A DNA stretch of 64,000 nt from Durusdinium trenchii (taxonomy: Eukaryota; Sar; Dinophyceae; Suessiales; Symbiodiniaceae), in contig CAXAMN010026794.1 of NCBI GenBank assembly GCA_963970005.1, positions 62,001-126,000 on the forward strand, in the 5' to 3' direction. Position numbers and translations under genes: made by a program. Of this stretch, positions 32,613-43,242 are shown piece by piece. Positions within the stretch are counted from its first letter, which is position 1. Each line of letters starts with the position of its first letter. The notes under the pieces were generated by a model. It was not told the DNA's origin. It saw only the letters and a list, made by a program, of their open reading frames with translations, and did no database searches.

Positions 32613-34289
32613 CTAGAGCCTCCTGCCCTTAGTCTCTCTGGCACAAGGTTTGCGCCAACTGGGTTTCAAAAAGAGCTGCGCCGTGGTTCCCTGAGCTCGA
32701 CACTGAACACATCTGTGCCTTCTAGGGTCCGAACACCAAGTCAAACGATGAGAAGGATGCACAACAGGCCCAAGGAAATCCGCGCTGCTGGAAAAGCAAG
32801 GTTTGCCAGCTAAAACCGAAACCTTGTGTTTACCCCAATAGGCCAAAATCGTGAGCTCACAGCGGGTGCAGCACCGCCTGCTACCATACCCCTGAGAAAG
32901 AACAGGACCCCACAGGTGACGAGAATGCGTGACGTGCAAAAACTGAATGAGCTCACTCCTAGTGGCAGGCTTGGGGCTACTCTGTACTTGCAACGGTTTA
33001 CTGATTCCTGGTTCCTTCTGGCTTAGCCAGAATCTGGCAACCTCAATCAAACGTGTCTGGATCCTATGCACTCTAGCATCTACCCAGGTCAACAGTTCCT
33101 GTTTAGCTCTCAGGTTCAGCGATTCAGCAAGTTGATCGGCAAAGGTAGAAGCCGTGTGATCCGCCTCTGCGTTAGCTTGGTGCATCCACTGCTGGTCTGG
33201 AAACAGTCGCTCATGTTCTGTCTTTGACAGGTGAGATCGCGTCCAGTGAATTTCAACCTCAGCTCTTTCCTTTTTCTGCCTAGCTAATGGCCCCCAGATA
33301 TCCAAGTCGGCAGACAGCTGGGTGATGTCTTTGAGTTTCTTCCATTTCCTAAAAACAGCTTTGGCATCGATGCAGCTTTGAACGGGGCCTTCAGTCATTT
33401 CTAGCAGCTTTAGAAACGCAAAAGCTTCTGCTCTTGGCACTGTTTGTCGGCCTGGGATGGTTCCTACAAGGGTGCCGACAACAGAGTGAGGGCCGACAGC
33501 TGCAAGGGCCACTACACCAAATCCAACCTGCCGCAAGCGTGGCTCTTTACTCAAAGGCCCTCCAGACCCATCAGTGGCAAATATGAGGCCGGCAGTGGAG
33601 ACAGGGATCAAATTGGCCCAGATGCCAGTACCTTGAAGGTGCGGTGGGCCAGGGCTGACTTGGCTCCAAGAAATCGGGGGAATGCCTCTGCACCAAAACG
33701 CAGTTTCGTCCACATGGGGCGCCCAAGCTGGCGGCACATCCCCCACATGACGTAACATCGCTGGGCACTGCCAAATTCTGTGGAACAAGCCGTCTTCCGT
33801 GCTGCAGAGAGGACATGGTTCAAACCCAGTCTGGCTTCCATGGTAGAGGCCTCCCTGCAGCATCAAATCCAGAAGGGGTAAGTCACTCCCTTTCTCTTTG
33901 GCCAACTGCTTCCTGTGTTTCTTGGCAACAAACAAGTCTCCGCCTTGTTCAAGGCCTTGACCTCCTTGCCAGTGACTGGCAATATGCCAACCTAACAAAT
34001 CCTTGCAAAACTGGAAACGCTCAGCGAAACGCCAGTAGAAGTCCGGGTCCCTGACATCAACTGGCCAGCTTTGCCCAGTGGGGTCAATCCAAGTTTCCAA
34101 GTCATGCGCTTCCCACAAAGCGTCTTTCAGGTATGCAAGACCAGCAGCGAGTGGCCCCTTGACTATGGACCAGTGCTTGTCATGCTGGAAAACTTGTTTG
34201 GCAAGACTTTGCCAAACTTGATTGCACATCTTCATTTGGGTCTCTGCCTTTGCGCTAAAGAATTTGCAAAGTTGCCTAAAATGTTCCAA
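32613..34289 (-). CDS. LINE ORF2, C-terminal part: RNase H and zinc motifs
   Basis: After a connecting region, a CPLCSTEDGLFHRIWQCPA motif (C-x2-C...H...C) matches the zinc knuckle that follows RT in many LINEs. The RNase H domain carries IFATDGSGG (Asp), VPRAEAFAFL (Glu), SCIDAKAVF (Asp) and HQANAEAD (Asp), the four catalytic acidic residues in order. The tail has RCCTRCE ... HRCVQC. It is in the same numerical frame as the endonuclease-RT part but separated by three in-frame stops within 34,290-34,367. The coding sequence passes through another frame there (about 34,300-34,400), so two compensating one-base indels have to be assumed. Confidence 0.85.
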   Translation of the reverse strand: MEHFRQLCKFFSAKAETQMKMCNQVWQSLAKQVFQHDKHWSIVKGPLAAGLAYLKDALWEAHDLETWIDPTGQSWPVDVRDPDFYWRFAERFQFCKDLLGWHIASHWQGGQGLEQGGDLFVAKKHRKQLAKEKGSDLPLLDLMLQGGLYHGSQTGFEPCPLCSTEDGLFHRIWQCPAMLRHVGDVPPAWAPHVDETAFWCRGIPPISWSQVSPGPPHLQGTGIWANLIPVSTAGLIFATDGSGGPLSKEPRLRQVGFGVVALAAVGPHSVVGTLVGTIPGRQTVPRAEAFAFLKLLEMTEGPVQSCIDAKAVFRKWKKLKDITQLSADLDIWGPLARQKKERAEVEIHWTRSHLSKTEHERLFPDQQWMHQANAEADHTASTFADQLAESLNLRAKQELLTWVDARVHRIQTRLIEVARFWLSQKEPGISKPLQVQSSPKPATRSELIQFLHVTHSRHLWGPVLSQGYGSRRCCTRCELTILAYWGKHKVSVLAGKPCFSSSADFLGPVVHPSHRLTWCSDPRRHRCVQCRAQGTTAQLFLKPSWRKPCARETKGRRL

Positions 34290-34364
34290 TGGATAAAAAT
34301 GTTTGGGTCACTTTTGGCATCAAAAACGAGGCGAATGGCAGTGTGCAGGCAACCAGATCCCTTC

Positions 34365-37185
34365 CTAAGAGCACCTCCATGGCCGATGACCGCCCGCATT
34401 TTTTTGCAAGGCTGTGAGGCTGACTCCTTGGGCCTGGTGCCCAAACTTCATAGTTGGCACGAGATTGGTGAAAACAAACTTGTGGCCATGAGCTTTGGGG
34501 AGGTACTTCAATCTACTGAGCCGCTTTCTAGCTTTGCCAAATCTGGCCTTGAAAGTAGGCAATCTACGGAGTCTACCGGCGGTGCTATCACAACCCAAGT
34601 CGCGTAGGACTGACTGCACCTGCGGAACTTTGTTTGCGACTTGCTGCAGGCAATGCTTGAGCTCTCTTGTGTTGACTACAATGCCAGACTTGTTTGGGCT
34701 GAGCTGCAATTTGGCTTCTTTCAAGCTGGCCTGCAGAGTTTGGAAGACTTTCACCATTCGATCGGCAACTTGCCGTGGGCTGCGGCCGATCACGTCAACT
34801 GAAATGTCATCTACCCAAGAGCACACTCGCAGAGACGGATGGATGCAATACACTAAGCTGCAAGTTTCCCACAGGTAAAGTTTTGCTAAGGCAACAGAAA
34901 AAGGGCACCCTGCTATTATGCTGCGCTCCGTGTGCACAGCTTGGGAACTCTGCCCTTCTGCGCAAAGGAATCTCGGGCCACCATGAACTACCATGGCATG
35001 GTGCAAAAGCATTGGCGGGAAACCATGTTTTCTGCCTGCCTCCAGCAGTTTTTGGCGACATACCGTGTCATAGAAGTGCTTCAAGTCCAACAGGATGGAA
35101 CCTTGTTGAATTCCAAGGCCTTTGAGTAATTCTGCTTGACCTTGCCGGTGGAAGGAGATGTCAAAAATAGTGCCTTTTGGCATGGCGTGGTCCCATGGTG
35201 TCAAATTTTCCGCTTGCACATGGTGCAGCCACCTGCTCAACAAGTAACTTCGCATCTGGCACCAGGTTCTATAAAAGAAGCTGGTCAAGCAGATCGGCCT
35301 TTCTGAAACTATGCTTTTAGGCAACAAGGCAATCTGTGTGAAAACGGCTTGGGACGGCCAGTTTCCTGTGTTTTCAATTTGGTGGTAAACCCAAACAAGG
35401 TTGCTAATAGCTTCCTCTGGCCATCGCTGCAACTCTGCTATCGTCCACCCATCCGGGCCTTGCTTCTTTTTGCCCATGTGCTGCCAAGTTTTGCGCAGTT
35501 GAGAGCTGCTGATTGGCTTTTGTTTCTGGGCTTCTGCTATGGCGGCTTCTTTGGTTTGGATTTCAATCAGGGTGGGCTGCGCAGCCGGATCTTTGCTGCC
35601 CCAAAAGCCTGACCAATATTCGACTCTGGCTTTCATTCTGGCCTGCGCGGGCAGGTGCTGAAAGGGTCTGGCCCATTGAGCCTCAGGCTGCTTAAGAAAC
35701 CTATGTATGGCCCGACTGCCTGTTCGCATAGCATTTTCGGCCCATGTAGCAAATTCTTGACGTATTGTCTTCAGGACTTGGCCCTGCAGTGTGCGCTCGA
35801 TGTCAGCGAGCTGCAGGCGCAGCATCTCTCTCGTGCTGGGCCGCAAATGCAGGACATGATACAGGCTATACTGAAGGCCAAGCAGGCCAAACCGGCCTTT
35901 ACAAGGATCTGCCGTCCAATGCTCTGGCATTCGGTGGACTTTCCGACACAAGCACTTGACTAGAGTCTGCAAATGGCGGCGGACATTTTTGACTTGCTTC
36001 TGCAAACAACTTATAATATCCTTGAACAATCTATGTAGGCCTAGCCAGTATTGAAGCTGCTTGTCCTGGACTGAGGTTTCTCTTAGTACAGGCGCTTTGG
36101 GCTCTTGGTTTTTAACCTGGAAAGAAATACCACGTGCAGGAACAGGAGTCACGGAAGTGGAACTCAAAAAGTTGGAAACTTGTCTCTGCAGTTTGCCGAA
36201 AACTTGAGTGAGCTCACTATCCGTGTGAAAATGGTTGCACTCTGGCATCGCACTGGTGTCAAAATTTTCCAAGGCAGTAGAAGATTCCCAGGGAAGCCTC
36301 GGACCGGAGCACAAATCCAGAGGCGGCCTGTCCTCCAGCATCTCGCAAGGTTGGAGCAGAGGCCCGTCCAGGTGTAAAGTGCCAAGCAGCCCATAGTGGG
36401 GGCCCCACGGGACATCGTGCTGAACTTCTAATTCCATCCGTCCCCACAGGCTATGGGAGAGGATTGCATAGTCCAGGACACTCCCAGAACTAATGGTGGC
36501 ATCTGGAGTGGCCAAAATGTTGCCCTTGATGCGCCTAAGCCAAGTTGTTTCTAGCAACTCCTCTGGTTCGCAGTTGAAGTCCCCCATCACAATGTAGGGG
36601 ATGTTCAACGTTAGGATTAAAGCACCAACTTCTGTGAGCACTTGTCGGTTGGTGTATCCGGTGGGCCCTTCGCCAACCTGCAAGTAGAGCATGACCAAAA
36701 GCATCTCTGTGTTTTTGGCTTGGAAAATGCTCGCAGTCCAACGGTGGTCATGATTTCCCGGCGCGTCCAGGCGAGACAGGTGTTTCCTGAAGGCCAACGC
36801 AACTCCGCCGGTTGTTCCTCCCGTTTCGTTGCACCGTGCATTGGCAATGACCGGCTGCCAGCCAGCCGTCAGCCAATCCACTTTGAACTGGGGCCAATGT
36901 TCAGGGCCCTGATGGTGTTCGGCGACACCGCAAATGTCGACCTCTTGGCTGAGAATTCGCTGCTTTGCTTTGAGGGACCAGGAAGTGATGTTCCCAAAGA
37001 AGATTTTGAGCGGCTTATTTGCGCTCACCGTTGCTGGCGCCGGGTGAGGGTCTTGGCCAGCAGATGGTTCGGGTAACAGCGGTCTAGGACATGTCCCTAC
37101 CCCATCTGAAGGTTTGGGACCCCCACCCGTCGCAACAGAGCTCTTTCCCTGCTTGAAGACACCCAAGGCTGGTGGTTCAGCCCTG
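34365..37185 (-). CDS. LINE ORF2: AP-type endonuclease and reverse transcriptase
   Basis: The endonuclease reads PLKIFFGNITSW at the start, IVMGDFNCEPEE near 36,570-36,590 (the GDFN motif) and SGSVLDYAILS. The RT reads KKKQGPDGWTIAEL, ALLPKS...RPICLTSFFYR, motif A as ILLDLKHFYDTV, motif B as SIIAGCPFSVALA, and the catalytic loop as CSWVDDISVDV (VDD in place of FADD). The frame stays open upstream through all of ORF1 in an out-of-frame reading, so its true start is not visible. Translation presumably enters from ORF1 by a +1 shift or from one original reading frame. After about 34,400 the listed frame is out of phase because of an A7 run. Confidence 0.88.
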
Positions 37186-38049
37186 CTACCCTTGCAGCCA
37201 AAGACTGTCCGAACCTTCCATGTAGCGGTCTGGGTCAGACGGCGCCGGCTGTCCGTCCACAGGCCCTTGTCGTCTTCGTCTTTTGTGGTCCGTGCCCAGT
37301 TGCAGCAGAGCAGCCATGTTGTGCAGAATTTCTTGTTTCTGGTCGGGATCCATGGTCGTGGTTGCTTGGGCCAGAAGGTCGCCCACCTTTGCCATGATCT
37401 CCTGGGGCTCTTGAGGGATCGCGGAGTCCAAAGAGCCGATCGGTGGTTCCAAGATCTGGCTGGCCAGCACCACTTGGGAGTATTTAGAAGCAGCTTCTTC
37501 CATGGCTGCCTGGGCTGCGGCCAGTTGCGCTTGGAGCTCTTGCTGCTCCTTCTGCACTTGGGCCAGCTGCTCGGCCAACCGTTTGGCCTTGAGGTCTTGG
37601 TGGAGCTTTCGCTGGCCCAGGGCCCGCAAGTGTCCTGTGGCCTGCTTGTACTGCTGAGTGATGTACTTGGGATCACTCTCGTCTTGCATTGGGGCCGACT
37701 CAGGACTGTCCACTCCAACCTGTACGAGGGCTGACTGCACTGCTTCAGGCAATTGGTCCCAGTGTTCGGCCAGAACTCCTTGGACTTCTGGCATGGGTTG
37801 TTGGGACACAAAATTGGCCATTCGTTTTGGCTGCGGCTCAGCCATGAGGGGTGCATAGTCTGTTTGGTGCCATGGATTCCAACCCCAAGCCTTGTCAGAC
37901 TGGCGTGGTCGTGGTTTGGATGGTCGTTTACTAGATTTAGCTGGTTCAGGCATCCACTTCCTACCACAATGGCAGTAAGGGTGACCACCCAGGCGATTCG
38001 TAAAGATCCACCTGCCACAGCCACAAACGAGGTAGCTACCATGGCTCAT
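37186..38049 (-). CDS. LINE ORF1: CxC/CxC and coiled-coil protein (287 aa)
   Basis: ATG at 38049, about 57 bp from the element's 5' end. Residues 9-11 and 26-28 form CGC and CHC pairs in a small basic domain (a possible zinc ribbon), followed by a Lys/Pro-rich stretch. Residues of roughly 140-200 form a Gln/Ala/Leu-rich coiled coil (QLAQVQKEQQELQAQLAAA). It ends with TAG directly at the point where the ORF2 frame takes over (CAA GGG TAG C). Removing one base of the GGG run would give one continuous protein. ORF1-type proteins of LINEs bind RNA and oligomerise; that role is inferred from position and composition. Confidence 0.8.
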   Translation of the reverse strand: MSHGSYLVCGCGRWIFTNRLGGHPYCHCGRKWMPEPAKSSKRPSKPRPRQSDKAWGWNPWHQTDYAPLMAEPQPKRMANFVSQQPMPEVQGVLAEHWDQLPEAVQSALVQVGVDSPESAPMQDESDPKYITQQYKQATGHLRALGQRKLHQDLKAKRLAEQLAQVQKEQQELQAQLAAAQAAMEEAASKYSQVVLASQILEPPIGSLDSAIPQEPQEIMAKVGDLLAQATTTMDPDQKQEILHNMAALLQLGTDHKRRRRQGPVDGQPAPSDPDRYMEGSDSLWLQG

Positions 38050-38106
38050 TCCGATCCTATCTGACCTTAGTGCTGGGCACGAGTAGCACCACGGAGCATG
38101 AAATTC

Positions 38107-38121
38107 TCATGGGAAAAGAAG
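38107..38121. repeat. 15-bp target-site duplication, 5' copy of full-length LINE
   Basis: TCATGGGAAAAGAAG, identical to 32557-32571; flanking bases differ. Confidence 0.9.
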
Positions 38122-38552
38122 ACAAAACATGGAAAACGCCAGCGGCCAAGACCGTGCCACTCCAGTTACTGTATCTCCAATTAGGTCGTCAGAGAAGGCC
38201 GCATGCTTTGACTTTGTTTTGAGTGTAATTTGAGTCGAGAGACCCATATTCACCAGTTTCCAGGAAATCTGATGTCATCGCCTGTCGTTTGGATGACTGT
38301 TTGGCTCGCCTTGAGGAATTCACTTCGTGACAAGACCATTCATGGATCACCTGCAATCCACCTGCCCATTCTCAGCCCAAACAACAACTGCTGATCCAGA
38401 GAGCTAGGCTCTGAAACCGATACACTTGGGTGGCACACCGTTCTTGACGGGTTCGTTTTATGGCTTTTTCTGGCGAAGAACCACTTCCGCACGGCGCAAC
38501 TAAGCCATGCTCCGCTTCGGCTGGTTCTGGACGCTGTGCCACGTGTGCGACG

Positions 38553-38800
38553 CTTTGCCCAAGCCGCAGCCGGTGCCGCAACCGGTGCCGCAGCCGGTGC
38601 CGGTGCCACACCACGGAAGCCATGCAGGCCATGCAGGTGCTCCAGGAGCCCATCATGAAGAGGAGGACTGGCGGCCTGTGGTTTACATGGAGACTGTGAA
38701 CCAGTCCGTCTTGCAGATGTGTGACTTGCCTTGGGCCAGGCCGCGCTGTGAAGGCCAGGCCACATGCAAGAACTTCAGCCATCACATCACAGAATATATG
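38553..38800 (+). CDS. Exon with Pro-Val repeats, Gly/His stretch and Cys
   Basis: The frame reads PKPQPVPQPVPQPVPVPHH, GSHAGHAGAPGAHHEEEDW, then YMETVNQSVLQMCDLPWARP and RCEGQATCKNF. The PQPVP repeats come from short near-identical DNA repeats (CCGCAGCCGGTG). Edges are approximate. The composition is reminiscent of secreted or cortical dinoflagellate proteins, and the PVPVP string echoes the gene at 58.7-62.4 kb, but I cannot link the two. Confidence 0.45.
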
Positions 38801-38984
38801 AGTCACAAGACTTTCAAATGGACAGACCCCCCAAGAGGCCCTGGAGCTTGTCCTATTGATGGTTCCTTCCTTTGAATCCGTTTGTAGACTCTCACCTACC
38901 ATCCTTTTAAGGAGCTCCAGCTCCACCTCAATTCGTCAAGAGTGCTTGCGCTCTCCAAGTCGAACCAGCCAGTGTTCCGCTACT

Positions 38985-39200
38985 AGTAACAAGGACGCTA
39001 CTAGTGGGTCCTGGCATTATTATATACTACTAGTAACAAGCTACTAGGAACAAAGGGCATAGCTACTAAGTAGGAGCAAGAAGCTGCTTTGGTAGCAAGA
39101 AGCTAGGCCATCGCTACTAGGGAGGAGGCCATCGCTCGCAGAATTGGAGGCCATTACTACTAGCTTGGAGGCCATCGCTAGTAGGTTGGAGGCCGGTACT
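38985..39200. repeat. Dispersed CTAGTAGCGATGCC-type repeat, cluster 1
   Basis: Several degenerate units containing GGCCATCGCTACTAG and CTACTAGTAACAAG (reverse orientation of the array at 63.4 kb). The same family occurs at about 30,684, 47,515, 59,471 and 63,446. Confidence 0.65.
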
Positions 39201-39806
39201 ACAAGGAGCAAGAAGCTTCGATCCACACCACAGAGCCAGGACCTGCGACTCTCCACGCTGAGCGACCTCACCAAGCCGGATCTTTGGTCCTTCGGCCGTA
39301 CGGGACGTGCCACGCGCGGGGTCGCGAGCCGCGCGGGGAGGAGGTGCGGGTGGCAGGGCCGGAGAAGACGGGAGTGGATTTGGGTGTTCAGCAGAGCTAA
39401 GAAGTGTGGATGTCCAAGGTCCAGTAGTTATGTAGTGGTCCAGATGTTCAGCAGGAGTGTTTTCCAGAAGTCTTCACCAAGATGTTGGTGGACTCTTTGG
39501 GCTTTGCTGGAGATTGAGGAGTGTTTACTATTGAGGCTCAAAAGGCATCTTGGGGGTATTCTGTAGGACCAGGATGCTTTGCTCTCGTTGGTCGTTCGAC
39601 CCGGGCCGACTCGGACTGTGCTTGACTGCCGGTTTAGCATGGCCAGATGAGAGAGAAGGGGTGTGGCTTGCAAACAAGTACGTGCCTTAACACCCAACTT
39701 AATCAGTGCAAGATGGTCCATATGTTCAGATCTGGTCCACCTGGTCCACTGGGTCTCTTACGGAGACCTGAGACCGCGAGCCTTTGAGGTTCATCTTTTT
39801 GCAGGC

Positions 39807-39850
39807 GGATCAGAACGAGGATGGCAAGCTCTCCAAGCTCGTCACTTGGA
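39807..39850 (+). CDS. EF-hand loop exon (partial)
   Basis: After TTTTTGCAG|GCG the frame reads ADQNEDGKLSKLVTWIQ. D-x-N-x-D-G-K-L-S fits the first nine positions of an EF-hand calcium loop. The exon's 3' edge is unclear (a GA donor near 39,850 or later). It is one of four EF-hand pieces on this strand within 6 kb. Confidence 0.4.
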
Positions 39851-41381
39851 TCCAAGCTGCCAATCTAAGGAGGTTCAGCCTCTTTTTTGGGCAATGACTT
39901 TGGCCGTCAAAGGTCTAGCATTCTAGCGGCAACGTCAGCCCACATATTGTCGAGTGAATCTTTCCTTTTCATTTTCAATTTTGGGCAGTTGTGGTAGGCC
40001 CTACCATCACAAGGTATCATAGATGCCTACCGTTTCCATCCATTTTCTTTGGCTTTGCAAAGACTGTGTGCGTGCCCACTGCCAGTGGTGTGGCCACTTG
40101 TCGTTGATCAATGCCATCAGTTGCACAGTTGGGGGTGTTATTGCGGCAACAGGGGTAGGATAATCATCAAACGCTTACACACAATCCTTTTCCCAAAGCA
40201 AACAGTTTTGCAAAGACACATGGCAGTTGTGCAAACAGCACCAATGGGCTTGCCCTCACCTTCGTGAGGGGCACACTGTAAAAGTTTAATCCGCCCAACT
40301 TGGAGGACCTCACCCCTGTGGAGACCTCTTCATCTTCAGCCTTGTTTCTTTAAGCCCTCATATGGCAGGTTAACTCCTTAGTAACTAGTCTATTCTGTTC
40401 ATGTTCCGTGGTCACGACCGGGCCCCCGGACCCACAGCCATAGACGTGTCCATCGTTGTGACGACGGAAGACCCACCCCGAGGAGTTCTTCAACTTCGCC
40501 GTGCTGCCCTCAGCTGGCGATGGAGTCGCAACGGGAGTCACGGTCCGACCGCGGAGGGGGGGGGTGGTCTGCACCAGGTCCGTCTCAGAGAGGCCAGCGC
40601 GCCTTGAAAGTTCATCTACCCATCTAGATTTTCTCAGGGTTCTCCCAAATTCTGGAAGACATCCCTGGAAAAATCCAGCAATCATGCGGATGTAAATCAT
40701 AACCCTAGGTATAACCCGCCTGTTTTACTGAGAGTCCCGGCATTACCGATCAAAGACACGGCGATTTTGCCAGTGCCTAACCCTCCTTGCTTCAGGAGCA
40801 TCCGTTTATTAGTCAGTTTAGTGGGAATTCCTCGCGCTGAAACCGAGTTCCATCGCCCGTTCCATCGTCCAGGCACACTACCGGGAGGAGATTGAACGGG
40901 CTCAATACCAAAAGCTCTCGCCCGAGATCGATTTAGACAAGGTGTGGTGAACAAGATGGCTGGTGATGGGCCTATGTCGACGAAATCGACACGTGCAGCG
41001 TGTTTCTTCTGGAGTTTCTTTAGAAGATGTTCGCACCCGCCATGAAATGCATTTTCTTCTTCTTTTGAGTCCTTACAAACCATGTCCAGGAACTTCAACC
41101 GATCACCATCCGATTGATCACCATGGCAGATTCCTGCAATCCTCATCAGCAATCTGAACCAATCATTGAGCGAAGTGCATCCATTGAGCCTGAAGGACGT
41201 GGTGTTAGTATGTGTTGGTTAGATTTTCTGATGGTGTCAGGAATGCCACCTTCTACAAACATAGTCACATAGTATACAACTCCATAATTCGACCATATTC
41301 TATCTAATTATACCTAATTCAGCACCTGAAAGGGGTCCATATTGGAAAGATGCGGTTCCTGGATCTGTTTACTTGTGACAG

Positions 41382-41454
41382 GATGGTGCATTGAGCAAAG
41401 AAGAATTGGAAAAGAATTTGGCCACGCTCCTCGCACTGCAGGAGTTGTTGTCAG
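41382..41454 (+). CDS. EF-hand exon
   Basis: 73 nt between TTGTGACAG|G and TTGTCAG|GTCATC. It reads DGALSKEELEKNLATLLALQ, the second half of an EF-hand loop (D-G-x-L-x-x-x-E) and the following helix. The split in the middle of the loop means the first half should end a preceding exon, which I did not identify. Confidence 0.55.
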
Positions 41455-42272
41455 GTCATCGTTCATGGTTCATTTTGAGAAGAAGCTCGGTCTGGGAGGG
41501 GAAAGGCCTACGTAGCGTGGTAGTTCATACCACTCCTATACTATAACGGTCCATCTAAAGATTTCCCTTATACCACTCTCAAAAAGTCTTTGTATATATA
41601 CAGTAATAACCTTGGAAAAGTCATCCGCAATCACATTTGTCGGAAGAAACAAGTTTCTTAACTTTTCAGAAGATGTTCCGAAGCAGTCCGCTGGTTTGAC
41701 AAAAAGGTCCCGAAAGCTTGCTCCTGGACTGTCCAGAAACTTTAAACATATGCTGCAAACAGCTTATGAAGGCTTGTGAAGGTTTTGAGCCAGCTCTTAG
41801 GCTAATTGTATCTGGGCATGTGGTCAAACACTGGGAGTCTTCTCTTGGGCTGCGATCCAACTGGCAAAAGTTCTCGGATGAAGCGAAATCCATCACCAGA
41901 CTGCATTTGTTTGTGTGGCTGACATGATAGTCATGTAAGGAAGCAGACAAATCAGTGGCAGGAGGCAATAGTAAAGTAATGTAAAGTATATTCTTGCAGC
42001 TGCAGCAGCATTGGCAACGCGCAAAGCGGAATTCAACCTCCGCCTTGCTCTTTTGTGGCATCCAAGATGAATGTTGCTTTGCCATTGCAAAGAACTACTG
42101 AGGGTTGAACAATTGTTGCCTCTCCTTGCCGCAAAATGGCCAAACACCGGTGCCTATTCAGATTCTTCAGTTCTGACCCAATTGACTGAACTGTGACTTG
42201 GCAAAAGTTTGGGTGAACTCCTCCAATTTTGGAGGAATTCATCTCAGGTGGGACATCGAAGGCTTTCCACAG

Positions 42273-42359
42273 GAGTTGGAGAGGGTGCGGAACTTGGAGA
42301 AGGACCCGAGAACTCGGCGGAGCTTTTGCCCATGCTGTTGGACTGGGTCACTCTACTGG
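42273..42359 (+). CDS. Helical exon upstream of EF-hand
   Basis: Between CCACAG|GA and CTACTGG|GTATCA the frame reads GEGPENSAELLPMLLDWVTL, an acidic then hydrophobic helix. Clean edges, high third-position GC and a position about 110 bp before an EF-hand exon in the same strand suggest one gene. The partner phase was not proven. Confidence 0.45.
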
Positions 42360-42471
42360 GTATCACTGGGTCTCGTTCGGAGGCACCGCCCTGGTGGCTG
42401 AACAAACGGACTCGGCTCTTCCTTTCGGCTCGGAAGCGACGGGTGGCGACCGAGCTTCGGCACCTGTTGAG

Positions 42472-42530
42472 GAGAAGTTCAAGATCGCTGATGCAGATGG
42501 CAATGGGAAGCTCGAGGGTGAGGAGTGGAG
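42472..42530 (+). CDS. EF-hand exon with canonical loop
   Basis: After CTGTTGAG|GAG the frame reads EKFKIADADGNGKLEGEEW. The loop D-A-D-G-N-G-K-L-E-G-E-E has Asp/Asn at positions 1, 3 and 5, Gly at 6 and Glu at 12, so it should bind calcium. The frame stays open to 42,615, but later codons (SSGHERSGVRERW) are less convincing, so the exon probably ends near 42,530. Confidence 0.55.
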
Positions 42531-43242
42531 TAGTGGGCATGAGAGGAGTGGAGTGAGGGAGCGTTGGGAATCACGACAGCATTTAGGGATGCAGGAAGAA
42601 AGCATCTTTGGGTGACAAGACCATCGCAGTGGATCAAAACGTGTCAGATCCATTGTTGTGTTGATGAGTAACTACCTCAACTATCCAGAACTGGAGTTTC
42701 GAAACTGAGAGTCCGATGGGGATTGAAAAGCCCAAGGCACAGACTGATCAGCTGGGCGTGAAAATGGCGAACTGGCTCCCTGAACTGGCTCCATAGCTTG
42801 TGGCAAGCCTTGGAAGCTGATGCTGCAATGCTGGCACCAGCAATTCCCCATCCTGGATGGGTGACATTTGGCGACCAAGATAACATCTCATTATATAAAT
42901 ACTAAACATGAATATTACCACTAAAAATGCATATTCAAGAAAATCACATAAATCTCAATAAACATCCTGGTACAGAACAAGGGTGGTGTGTCTATTTTGT
43001 GACATCATCCTCCACAGCATTTTCGTGCGACTGGGACACGATCAATGAGAGTAGCTCTTCTGCCGTTGGTCTCCTTCAGCTTACCAAAGGAGCCGACAGG
43101 TCCATTTGATCATTTGCCCCTTCACCAGACTCGTGTAGTGCTTAGTAGGGAATGAGGGAATGAAGCACCCCTGTAGACACCTCAGGATCCAGCCCTTGTT
43201 CCTTACGAGTCGCACCAGTTTGACCCCTTGAGCTACGTTGGT

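Larger units (their letters stand above)
32572..38106 (-). mobile_element. Full-length LINE retrotransposon (RNase H type)
   Basis: 5,535 bp lie between perfect 15-bp duplications. In minus-strand order: about 57 bp 5' UTR, ORF1 (CxC...CxC plus coiled coil), endonuclease, reverse transcriptase, Cys/His motif, RNase H, a second Cys/His tail, a very short 3' UTR, and poly(A) of 13 (plus-strand T-run 32,572-32,584). The frame is interrupted at three places (37.19, about 34.40 and about 34.30 kb), each by the equivalent of one base in or next to a homopolymer. The insertion is therefore recent, and the copy is nearly intact or intact apart from sequencing errors. The clade is not assigned; an RNase H domain excludes the simplest L1-like layout. 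Confidence 0.92.

Noticed and set aside
37190-38042. Upstream 285 codons of the ORF2 frame read as an N-terminal domain
   Set aside because: This is the shifted reading of ORF1. The ORF1 frame has the CxC motifs and coiled coil, whereas this frame is Trp/Arg-rich nonsense.
40350-41152. Two minus-strand frames of 116 and 151 codons
   Set aside because: Composition is fairly protein-like (RGRTVTPVATPSPAEGS; FVDIGPSPAILFTTP), but I found no motif, start context or splice partners, and the + strand here carries the gene exons.
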